From Laburnicola sp. R22_1 (lineage: Eukaryota > Ascomycota > Dothideomycetes > Pleosporales > Didymosphaeriaceae): a DNA stretch of 64,000 nucleotides. Each line of letters opens with the position of its first letter. Position 1 is the stretch's first letter. Where the stretch lies: NCBI GenBank assembly GCA_014281115.1, contig JACONQ010000008.1, forward strand, positions 2,728,001-2,792,000, in the 5' to 3' direction. This document shows, in pieces, positions 32,288-42,022 of this stretch. The translations under genes were made by a program, and so were the position numbers. Under the pieces are notes generated by a model, which was given only the letters and a program-made list of their open reading frames with translations, had not been told where the DNA came from and did no database searches.

Positions 32288-34257
32288 ATGTTGCGGACGG
32301 TCGCGCGTTCTGTAGCGCGCCAGAGCCGGTCTTTGAGGCCATCGAACCGAACGCCGCAGCTCCTCCGACCCCTCTCGGCCACAGCGTGTCGTATGTCGAG
32401 CTCGACGCTCAAGCCAGTAGACCCTCCGGTATCATCGGCGCTTCCTGGAGACTCATTTCAACTGCTGTCGGAGGCATCGAAGGCCGGCCAGGCGGAAGAT
32501 GCGCTTTTCGAAGAGCAAGTGCAGCAGGTGAAGGATTGGTGGGCATCGCCGCGATACAAGGGGATCAAGAGGCCATACTCTGCGGAAGATGTCGTGAGCA
32601 AGAGGGGAGCATTGCAGCAGACATATCCTAGCTCGTTGATGGCACGGAAGCTCTTCAATCTTTTCGAGGAGCGGGCAGCGAAAGGCGAACCGGTACATAC
32701 AAGTGCGTTGCATCTGATCCCCATAGTGAATATAGTAGCTGATGCGAGATTTTGTGCGTGTAGTGGGTGCCATTGATCCTGTGCAAATGTCCCAACAAGC
32801 CGCAAATCAGGAGGTCCTGTACATATCCGGATGGGCATGCTCCTCTGTGTTGACTACAACACATGAGGTCTCTGCTGATTTCGGCGACTATCCTTACAAT
32901 ACCGTCCCGAATCAGGTGCAGCGATTATTCAAAGCCCAGCAGCTCCATGACCGTAAAAACTGGGATAATAGGAGGAAGATGACGCCGGAGGAGCGCGCGA
33001 AGACCCCGTATCTCGATTACATGCGCCCCATCATCGCAGACGGAGATACTGGTCACGGTGGTCTGTCGGCTGTCATTAAGCTGGCGAAGCTCTTTGCTGA
33101 GAATGGTGCGGCGGCTGTCCACTTTGAAGATCAGCTCCACGGCGGTAAGAAGTGCGGACATTTGGCTGGAAAGGTGCTGGTACCTGTCGGCGACCACATC
33201 AATCGTCTTGTGGCCGCACGCTTCCAATGGGACATGATGGGTTGCGAGAATCTCATCCTTGCTCGAACTGACTCTGAGAGCGGCAAGCTGATCTCTAGCG
33301 CCGTCGATGTGCGCGACCACGAGTTCATCAAGGGCGTAACAGAACAAACCGAGCCTCTTGCAGAGACACTCCAGGATATGGAGGCAGCTGGTGCGCCTGG
33401 AAAAGAGATCGATGCGTATGAGGCGGCGTGGGTAAAAAAGCACAAGCTGGTTACCTTCGACGAGGCTGCGGTGCAGCATCTCGAGAGAGAAGGCGCAGCC
33501 CAGTCCTCCATTAACGCCTATCTTGAAGAAGTCAGGGCCAACCCTAATCTTTCGTTGCTCAAGCGCCGCAAGATCGCGGCTGGTTATACAAAGTCACCTG
33601 TGTACTTTGACTGGGATATTCCGCGAACTCGCGAAGGCCATTATCACTTCAAGGCAGGCATGGCTGCTGCCACGAAGCGTGCGAAGGCATTTGCACCATA
33701 TGCCGATTTGCTGTGGGTGGAAACGGCGGGTCCGAACGTCGAGGAGGCTGGTCGTTTTGCCAGCGAGATCAGAGAAGAGCATCCGGGCAAGAAGTTCGTG
33801 TACAACCTGTCGCCCAGCTTTAACTGGCTCTCCCAAGGGTTCACAGAGGAGTCGCTGAAGAGTTTCGTATGGGACCTTGCGAAGCACGGGTACGTTGAGC
33901 TGATCTACGGCCATGTAGGATGACACGCTAACTGAGTGCAACAGCTTCGTGCTCCAGCTCATCTCCCTAGCGGGCTTGCACTCGAATGCAACAATAACTT
34001 GCGAGCTGTCGCGTGCGTTCAAGGACCAGGGCATGCTCGCTTATGTGAATCTCGTTCAGGCGCGTGAGAAGGAGATCGGCTGCGACGTGCTTACACACCA
34101 GAAATGGAGCGGCGCGGGCTACATCGACGGTATCCTGGGCTCGATACAGAGCGGTAGCAGTGGCAGCAGGAGTATGGGTGAGGGCAACACCGAAGCTGGT
34201 AAGTCTTTCAAAGCACTCATCGTGCAGCTGTACTGACTTCGTGACAAAGGGTTCTAG
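32288..34257 (+). CDS. mclA: 2-methylisocitrate lyase, mitochondrial
   Basis: Cleaves 2-methylisocitrate to pyruvate and succinate, the last step of the methylcitrate cycle. Exons 32288-32702, 32764-33889, 33945-34198 and 34250-34257 give 600 residues (phases 1, 2, 1). A mitochondrial presequence ([17 protein letters not shown]) separates it from glyoxylate-cycle isocitrate lyase. The body has '[20 protein letters not shown]', '[10 protein letters not shown]', the catalytic 'KKCGH' (residues 267-271), '[16 protein letters not shown]' and 'YNLSPSFNW'. The last exon is eight bases and adds only the final Gly-Phe. It is inferred from a strong GTAAGT donor and from the family ending; without splicing the frame would run on to a stop at 34236. 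Start chosen: ATG directly before the presequence. Confidence 0.92.
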
Positions 34258-34539
34258 ATGTAATCATACCTTGAATGCAAATCTCTTAAAGCCTTTTATG
34301 CCTGGAACACTGTCTGGCAAGTGTAATAATATATTTTGATGTTGAACGTATCTGAGACACGACCGTCACGACTGACAGCAACTCAGGAACACGCAAATCT
34401 TCCCACGTATTTAACTTTCTGCAAAAGCCCCACCGCCACGACCATCGCAACTGAACACACTCAACCCCATCATCACATACCCTCGTCCTCCCCGCAATAA
34501 TCCACATCTACCACCTTGCCTCAGCCCACCGCCAAGAAG

Positions 34540-35175
34540 ATGTCTTCCTCTCCTGGCCGTCAGAATCCCGAGCGGGGGCACTCCTCAGATACCGCACCCA
34601 TCAAAGAGGAGTCTACCTCGCCGACGCCCAACAACCCCTCCCCCGGGCCAGATTCACCAACTTCCAAACGCAAGCTCTACCTCTACCTCTACAAGGAAAG
34701 GCTGTCGAACACTCCAATGACGGACAACCCGATCCGCGTCAGCAAAGACAAGCCCTCCCTCAAGCTATACCTCTACAAGGACAGGCTTTCAAATAAGCCG
34801 ATGACCGCGAATCCGATTCGGGCCACAAAGGAGATGCTTGCGGGGCCGAATGATGCGGATGCGGGCACAACTGAGGACAAGTCAGCGCCCAAGCTGGACT
34901 TGGCTGAGGACAAGATGGCGAACAAGCTGCCGACGAGCAATCCGACTCCACAAGACAAGAAGGGCGGTAACAAGGGCAAGGCTTTAGCGAAGGTCACTAA
35001 AGCAGCGAAGCCGACCAAAAGTTCAGCGAAGGCCACCAAGGATAAAGGCCGAGCCAAAGCTGTCAAGACCATGGACGACGACAAGGACGAGGACTCAGCG
35101 ACGGACACGACGCCTAATCAGATGTCTGAGGAGGAGCTGGACCAAGCCGCGGAGGGCTTCTGCCAAACCCAGTAA
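34540..35175 (+). CDS. Uncharacterised lysine-rich protein with internal repeats
   Basis: Intronless ORF of 211 residues; no family recognised. After a Ser/Pro-rich start, two copies of a ~21-residue unit lie at residues 45-66 and 74-94 (core 'LYLYK[ED]RLSN.PMT.NPIR'), with a degenerate third copy at 117-136 ('LDLAEDKMANKLPTSNPT'). Residues 140-176 are Lys/Ala-rich like a linker-histone tail, and the C-terminus is acidic. The combination of an H1-like tail and repeats suggests a nuclear or DNA-associated protein, but that is inference. The ATG at 34540 is used because nothing upstream in frame is an ATG. It follows mclA by 282 bp on the same strand. Confidence 0.6.
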   Translation: MSSSPGRQNPERGHSSDTAPIKEESTSPTPNNPSPGPDSPTSKRKLYLYLYKERLSNTPMTDNPIRVSKDKPSLKLYLYKDRLSNKPMTANPIRATKEMLAGPNDADAGTTEDKSAPKLDLAEDKMANKLPTSNPTPQDKKGGNKGKALAKVTKAAKPTKSSAKATKDKGRAKAVKTMDDDKDEDSATDTTPNQMSEEELDQAAEGFCQTQ

Positions 35176-36315
35176 GGCTCCGCTTGAGTCCTACAACGGG
35201 TTCTTTTCTTGCCTACACGTCTATCAAGCTCCATTATCGTCGAGCCACTTGCTCCTCTCTTATTTCCATTTATTGTGTTTCATGAATCTGCCAACTCCTA
35301 GGTTTCAACATGCACAATGCAAAGGATGCTGGACAGTTTACTATACTGTCAGTGAGTTACCCTTCAAGAATTACAATGCACGGCCAGACTGTATAGAAAC
35401 TTACGCCCTATAGATAGTACGCTCCGGTCCCTCCTGGATTCACTGGTTTCCTAGTCGCCGTTCGATTTCTTGCAATTACCTGCGTTCGATAATAGCACCG
35501 ACAATGGCTTTACCAACCCAACAAGTCAACAACCCAGTAATGCCACCTATGTTTAACGCCAACGCGCAGACGGTACCGGGCCTTTTGTATCTTTTATCTA
35601 GCACTACGGCTTGTGCGCGCTGTCATCGAGTTGAGTGGGAGTTGGATAGTCAGCTCGAGCTTCATGGGACATTTCTTCATCATGTTCTTGCGGTCATCAA
35701 TCACTGTTTCATGGTTTTCAAAAGGAGCTTGGCTTGTAGATACAACATTGGGTACAAGAATACATCATCATGAGATACCTCAATTTGCGTGTGTTGGGAT
35801 CCTTATTTGTGCATTGCGGTTATTTGTTCACTTCTAGCTTTACCACTCACAGTGACTGATTATCTTAACATCAAGCCTTCTACAAACCAATAGGATTGTA
35901 TCGCTGGGGTCTTCCTCCATACTCTTGACGCAAAAGGGTAGACATTCGCCCACACCATTCTTCATATCTACGACGCTCGGGTTGCTGCTAAGACGGGATT
36001 ATTTATGTGCAGGTTACTGGAACTTTAGGAAGAAGAAGACGTGGGTGGTATCATGATTAGAGCGTTGGTAGCACGGAGGTAACATGTTGGCGAGACAAGG
36101 CTGGTGCTGCAGCGCTGAGAGAAATAGTCTTGAGATAACACGTAGAGTCAGGTATTTCTGTCAACTCCTGGGCGGGAGCCAGCCCAATGTATTAAGACTA
36201 TCAGGTCGATCAATGCCAACTTCCCACTCCTTATACAAGGCCAATTCCGCCTTCCACCTCTTGGGACATATCCCTAACGTGGCCCCTGTGAATCCCACAT
36301 TCTCGACTAGTCCAT
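35176..36315. other. Intergenic region with one weak ORF
   Basis: An ATG at 35504 begins 'MALPTQQVNNPVMPPMFNA' with a donor-like GTACCG at 35572, which could be the start of a small spliced gene. The rest of that frame loses protein-like character and I could not assemble a convincing product. Otherwise AT-rich 3' flanks. Confidence 0.4.
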
Positions 36316-37147
36316 TCACCACTGTGGCTTAGGTGCCTCCCAGTTGTCCCATGCATCCAACCATCCAGGTGCCTTCCTCTTGAACCAATGCATAGCTGCC
36401 ATGAAGAAGAACCCCACATGGATCAATCCCACCACCACTTGGAATACATACGCGATGATCATTTTGTGTTCCTCGATCGTCACGCACGTAGCTTTCGGGC
36501 AGTGGCTGCGATTAGCGTCGTCGTGCACGGCGGGGTTGAGGAAGAGAACGGCGCTCCAGTAGCAGGTTATAATGGCGGCGCATTCGCATATAGCGAGGTA
36601 GAGAGATGGAAGGCGCGGGAAGCTAGCTTTTGCGGTGGAAGCCGAATTGGAAGGGACGGCGGGGAATAGGTACGGGAAAAGGTGGATGAGGAGGGGTGGG
36701 CATGGGTTGCAGAGGGAAGCGAACTCGATGATGTCGAGCGATATACAGAAGGCGAGCTAGCAGTGCGTCAGATGCGGATGTGCGCCTCAAAGTTCGCGCC
36801 TAGGTTCCAACCAATCGAGGGAAGAGACTTACCACGCCATAAAACTTCTGCACGTCGATGACTACGTCCATATTTGTATCCAGAATTCGTACAATGACCA
36901 ACACTATGGTGTTCAGCAGGAACGAACACACCCTGAAGAACAGCTATAGGACGGCCTCGACCTCGGGGTAGCGCTGTCGGTGGTCCTGGCATTTTCCGTT
37001 GTCGAAGAAGGCGGCGCCTGGGCTCAGTGGCGCGGAGATGGTGGTCATGACGGCGGGCGCGGGCTTTTGTAATGACGACGATTCGGGCGAGAAGGTGACG
37101 TCTTCGGCGTGCGTGTGGTCGGACACAGGCAGCAACGGATTTGCCAT
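36316..37147 (-). pseudogene. Four-helix membrane protein gene interrupted by an in-frame TAG
   Basis: Minus-strand exons 37147-36833 and 36756-36316, joined by a good 76-nt intron (GTAAGT...GCTAG, phase 0), give 251 residues if the stop is ignored. Codon 68 (36946-36944) is TAG. On both sides the frame is clearly coding: 'HRQRYPEVEAVL' before it, and 'LFFRVCSFLLNTIVLVIVRIL' (helix 1), 'LAFCISLDIIEFASL' (2), 'LAICECAAIITCYWSAVLFL' (3) and 'MIIAYVFQVVVGLIHVGFFFMAA' (4) after it, ending 'WFKRKAPGWLDAWDNWE'. The most economical reading is a CAG-to-TAG change, consistent with a MARVEL-like or fungal-specific tetraspan protein. Alternatives are translational read-through (TAG-CTG context), a sequencing error, or TAG used as an unusual splice acceptor (no good donor seen). 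I do not recognise the family. Confidence 0.6.
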
Positions 37148-38239
37148 GGCGGGACCTAGTGCGGTGATATTGCGAGGGTAGATGGATTAGAGGTGGAGAC
37201 GTTGAGGTTGAGGTTGTGGGCATGTGGGCGTTTGCATGTTGCCAAGACTTGGGAATCCACTGAAAGGTTCAGCTGTCAATGGACCAGGGAAAGTGTGTTG
37301 GGTAGGGATCTGGTGGGGGGTAATTCGGGTGAAGGTAAGAGAGAATGAATAAGTGAAAGGACTGTGCCCTAAGCTCAATAGTAAACTAAAATCAGACTGA
37401 CACGCCTTACAACGATCTTGGGAAATTGGTACAGTCTGATATGATATCAGATGGATTGATATTTCTGCCTCCGCAGATTCGCCATTCGGGTTCATTGTTC
37501 GAGCAGCGCAGTCGGAATACCGCCCGATAATGAAGACGTCGGCAGCCTTCTTCATGTGCACGCTCTTGTAGGCTACTTGTTAATGCAGAGTCTCGAGATG
37601 AGGTCTAAGCCATAAGGACCTTAGATAGGCTACAAAGGAAATAGTCGAGCATATGTGAAGTTGCTCATGGCTTTAACAAGCGTCAAAAAGCTGTCGACAC
37701 ACGGGAGGACCCACGAGTGTCGTTTCTGGTTAGCACAGAAGCAGCGCGCGAGACGCTGGAGTCCAGACAGTTGCTGAACAGGATCGAGGGTCGGAATCGG
37801 ATTGACATCTTAATGGGAAGACGATAAATTTTTAATATAACTGAGACGGGGCTTTTTCCATCGACGGTGCGCCCATCAGCATGTCGTGGATTTTCTTGAT
37901 TTGAGGGGAAACAAGTACTTTGGTGAATTACACACACAAACTAGTCGCCTCGCAAACGCGCTGCCAGCTACCTAGATAGCTCGTAAGATCGTACTGTGAA
38001 AGAGGAGAGTACCAGCGTATGAGTGCTGAAAATTGTATGACTAAGCCTCACGCTTGTCCTTCTTGCAGGGGCTGTCCTTGCCGCGGCTGCACGACAGCGT
38101 CATCAAGCCTCGAACGCTTCAAGACGATCCCACATCCGATCCAACGCCGACGATAGCTTCAATTCGTCTCGTAACATGCCGCGGCGACGATGCAGACTCT
38201 TCCCTCCTCATCCCTCGTCACCCTGATTAATTCCACGCC
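37148..38239. promoter_or_regulatory. Divergent intergenic region upstream of the sugar porter
   Basis: Lies between the start codons of the interrupted membrane-protein gene (minus) and the sugar porter (plus). Short ORFs on either strand have no protein character. An AT-rich stretch with TTTTTAATATAA (37829-37840) is present. Presumed promoters. Confidence 0.5.
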
Positions 38240-39875
38240 ATGGCCTTCATCGCCAACCATGTGCGTGCCGCCTGGCACGACAAGCAGACGCACGTCGTGC
38301 TCTTCTCGTCGACAGCAATTGCTCTCTATGGTTATGATCAAGGCATGATGTCTCTGATCAATACTAATCATAATTACCTAGGGACAATGGGCATCGCCAA
38401 ATCCTCGCCGATCGTGGGAGTCATCGTCGCAGTATACTACCTCGGATGTGCTGTCGGTGCTGTACTCTTCTCGAAGCTTGCCGACAGGTTCGGACGGAAG
38501 CGATCGATATTTTTCAGCCTCGCAACTGCCTCTTTGGGCAATCTTATAATGTTCCTGGCCGGATTGGGATATACAAAAGGCGCTCTGGCTGTCATGTTGA
38601 CGGGTAGGGTTGTCATGGGCTTAGGCGTGGGTGGTATTGACTCTATCATACCCATTTACAGCTCGGAGCTGTCGAAAGACGAGGCTCGAGGGAAAGCATT
38701 GGCTCAAGAATTCCAGAGCAATATTTTTGGGCTCCTCATGGCGTACGCTATCAATCTGGGCGTGACGGATGCGTTAGGAAAGTGGAGCCAATGGGCTTGG
38801 AGAACCCCCATTATCGTTATGCAGGTGTACCCGCTTTCACTCATGGCCGTTGTTGAGCCCCTACCAGAGTCTCCCAGGTGGTTCATTTATCAGGGACGAG
38901 AGACCGATGCTCAAACAGCTCTAAATAATTTATATGGGAATGAGGGGGACTCCAAACTCGACGAGTTACTAGACGTCTACGAGAAAGAGAAGGATCAACA
39001 TGTTGGCTATCTCGATATGATCAATCCCTCGCATCCTCAGTTTCATCCCACCGTCATCACAGTCATGGGCCAGATCAACCAGGCCTTGACAGGATACGGA
39101 GCAGTGTCCGTGTATGGCCCTCAGATATTCGAGGTAGTTTTAGTCCACCATCTAATATGTCATCGTATAAGCTAACTTATCGAAGCTCCTAGGGTTCCAC
39201 ATCCGAGTTGCTGAATATCTTACACTAGGTAACTACAGCTCCTACTTCGTCCTCATGACTATCGCCTGGCTTCTCATCGACGTTCTCGGTCGTCGCAAGC
39301 TCCTTTTGCAGGGCTCTGCTCTCTTGAGCTTTTCCTTCCTCCTGCTCGCAGTTTCCGGAGGTCTCGCCGAGAACTCATCGAAACTCAACATTCCCACCCT
39401 CGCACCGGGCCTCACTGGAACCGTCGTCCTGTTTATTGCTACAGGCGCATTTGGTATTGGCTGGCTGGCAACAGTATGGCTCATCCCCACCGAAATTTAC
39501 CCCACTACCGCACGCTCCCAAGGCACCGCTATATCGGTCATCGTGTGGGGCCTAGCAAACTTTTCCGTTACATTCCTGACGCCTGTCATGTTCAATAACC
39601 TCTCCTACTTCATCTTCCTAGTCTTTTCTGCTTCCAATGCAGTAGCGGGTCTATGGACATGGCTGTACATTCCAGAAACGGGCGGACGCTCGTTTGAGGA
39701 GAATCAACAGTTCTTCAGCGAGGCGAAGGAAGCAGGAACATGGAGGGTGAGCAAGGTGGCTGGCGGGGAGTTTACGGTATTCAGATATCCGGATCCAGAC
39801 AGTGAGGGTGTTGTGGATGCGGAGAGAGTACCGTTGCTCACGAGGGTGGAGGATCAGCTTCCGAGCGTTGAGTAG
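38240..39875 (+). CDS. MFS sugar porter (hexose/disaccharide transporter family)
   Basis: Plasma-membrane sugar transporter of the major facilitator superfamily, sugar porter family, probably proton-coupled. Exons 38240-39133 and 39186-39875 (phase 0) give 527 residues. Family signatures: 'YGYDQGMMS' in helix 1, 'GRKRS' after helix 2, 'GRVVMGLGVGGIDSIIPIY' in helix 4, 'PESPRWF' after helix 6, 'GRRKLLL' after helix 8, 'TEIYPTTARSQG' in helix 10 and 'PETGGRSFEE' after helix 12. Start chosen: the ATG gives the short cytoplasmic N-terminus usual for the family. The transported sugar cannot be read from sequence. It converges on a GlcNAc-6-phosphate deacetylase gene, which may be meaningful for substrate. 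Confidence 0.9.
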
Positions 39876-40133
39876 GCTACACATTAAGTAGCTGCGCTTA
39901 TATTTGGCTGAGATTGAATTTTTGTACTACACTTATATCGTTTGAAGTATTGTAGACACGCCACAATTGATGGCGCCATAGCTCCGTTGTTGCGTGAAAA
40001 TGAGGGCGTTTTTCCATTGCTTCGTCTCTAAAAGTTCGATATTCTAGTTTATTGCGAGAGAGAAACAAGAAGAAAGCTTCTATGACGGTCTAATGTACCA
40101 GGAAAACAACTCTTGAACATGAAAACGTCCAGC
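39876..40133. terminator. Shared 3' region of convergent genes
   Basis: The 258 bases between two convergent stop codons. It is AT-rich after 39890, consistent with overlapping polyadenylation regions. Confidence 0.4.
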
Positions 40134-41452
40134 CTACCCTCTAGCTTCCCCATCATCCTCTCTCCTCCCAACGTCCTCCTCCCTATCCCAAACCTTTGTC
40201 CCCGCAATCCAAGTCTGCAACACCTCCCCCGCCTCACTCACCACACAAAGATCCGCCCTCCTCCCCTCCCTCAACACACCCCGCCCTCCCACGCCATCAA
40301 TCCCCATAAACGCCGCCACATTCTCCGTGACGGTGCCCACCGCCTCCGCAACCCCACATCCCGACCACTCCATCAAGTTCCTCACCCCCTGCTGCAACGT
40401 AACGCAACCTCCGATGAGCGTATCCGTCCCCGCGATGGTAGCGCGCGTCCCGGATTTTGTCTGCTCGAAGGGAATCTGCGCGTGCCCTGGGTAGGTGCCG
40501 TCTGGGAGGTCGGCGAGCTCGATAGAGTCGGTGACGAGGATGGAGCGCTTGGGGTTGGTGCGGTGGAGGAGCGAGAGTGTGGCGGGGTGGAGGTGGTGGC
40601 CGTCTGGGATGAGGGTGTAGTAGGGGGGTGGTGGGGTGTGGGTGTTTGGGAGGGCGATGAGGCCTGCGAGGCCGGGGGCGCGGGAGGAAAAGGGGGGCAT
40701 GGCGTTGAGCGTGTGGGTGAGGCAGGTTGCGCCGGCGTGGAGGGCGGCGAGGCCGGCGGGGTACGAGGCTGTCGAGTGGCCGAGGGAGACTTTTATGCCG
40801 GCTTTTGTGAGGGTGGTGATTAGCGGGGTGGAGGTGGGGAGTTCGGGGGCGAGGGTGACGAGTTTGATGGTTGAGGTGAGGTTTCGAGCGCCGTAGGTGG
40901 TGGTTGGGGGCGTGGTGCAGGGTTGGAAGAGGGAGGGGTTGTGGGCGCCTTTTTTGTCGGGGTGGAGGTAGGGGCCTTCGGTGTGGGCGCCGAGGAGGGA
41001 GGCGGAGTTGGGGATGTCGCGGGGTGCGAGGGAGGGGAGGATCTGGGACGTGTCAGATGGATAGCTACATGATTCGATATATACGACATAAGACGACATG
41101 AAAGGATGGACCAAGTCACCTTTTGAAATTCCTCTGGCTGGACGGTAGGGATGGTGGCCCAGAACCCCGTGACGCCCTGCGTGGCATAGTACCTCGCAAT
41201 GCCGTCTACTTTGTCTCTATAGCTCTTGTCATGCTCGAAATGCGTGAAATGAAAGCCATTAGCGCCATTGGTATGCAGCTCGAGAAAGCCAGGCGCTATG
41301 ATGTTGTCATCCAGGTCTACAGCCTCGCCGCCAATGTAGCCCTCTCTCTTCAGGATCCGCCCCGTCTCGTCCGAAACAACGAGGTGGTCTTCCACGAGCT
41401 CGCCGTCGAGGACATAGCGCGCGTTTGTGAAAAGAGTGAACCAGCCCGACAT
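40134..41452 (-). CDS. nagA: N-acetylglucosamine-6-phosphate deacetylase
   Basis: Hydrolyses GlcNAc-6-phosphate to glucosamine-6-phosphate and acetate, the second cytosolic step of GlcNAc catabolism (Candida Dac1 is the fungal reference). Exons 41452-41120 and 41042-40134 (phase 0) give 413 residues. Amidohydrolase-fold motifs: 'IIAPGFLELHTNGANG' (first metal motif), 'LGAHTEGPYL' (catalytic-site Glu), 'VSLGHSTA' and 'CLTHTLNAMPPF' (metal-binding His), 'IPDGHHLHP', and 'LVTDSIELADLPDGTY' (catalytic Asp). Nothing is missing. It converges with a sugar porter and diverges from the Mug190-like gene with 570 bp between start codons. The usual cluster partners (deaminase, GlcNAc kinase, Ron1-type regulator) are not in the window. 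Confidence 0.92.
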
Positions 41453-42022
41453 GGCAGGGATTCACGCGAGCTGAGATGCACACAGACACTACCACCTGGG
41501 CAAGGTGGTGATGGTGAATCGGGCGTGTCGATCATTTGGGATCGGCGGTCCTGGACGACACCGCCCCACTATGCGGAGTTCCACGGGCCCTCATTGGTCA
41601 GGCTGCGTTCCCATGCTGCGTCACAGTCGATCGTGCGCGGACCTCACGATGGATTCCCATGGCGATTGCCAGGATTTTGGGTGAAAAGCAGCCACGTCGA
41701 GAGTCACCAATGCTCAATGCTCGCGTACGCCGGGCGGCTGAGGATACAAATAAGAGCGTTCGTACGTCGTGCGCCGTGGCAGCTAACCCTGTTGTTGTGC
41801 CCATGGAACTGATGCTGTGGCTTGCGGTGACATCATTGTGGACGCTCTTTCACGCGCGGACGCGACTGCTTCCCTGCTTTTGGGCGGCACTCACTACTGG
41901 GGAAGCTATTTTAACAAGGATCATACCCCTCCTTCTTCTTCAGATAACGCAATTGTTGCATTCCACAGCGAGGTCTGCTAACTCTGCCTCCATCGCGCGT
42001 TGATTGCGGGGAAGGCGGCATC
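41453..42022. promoter_or_regulatory. Divergent promoter of nagA and the Mug190-like gene
   Basis: 570 bases between two start codons. ORFs crossing it are not protein-like. No specific element recognised. Confidence 0.5.

Noticed and set aside
35504..35773. 89-codon ORF 'MALPTQQVNNPV...'
   Set aside because: Only the first ~20 residues look plausible; no spliced product could be built.
36900..36950. Treating the TAG at 36944-36946 as an intron acceptor
   Set aside because: The only nearby GT donors give 9-29 nt introns. Farther GTs lack donor consensus and would remove sequence that looks coding.
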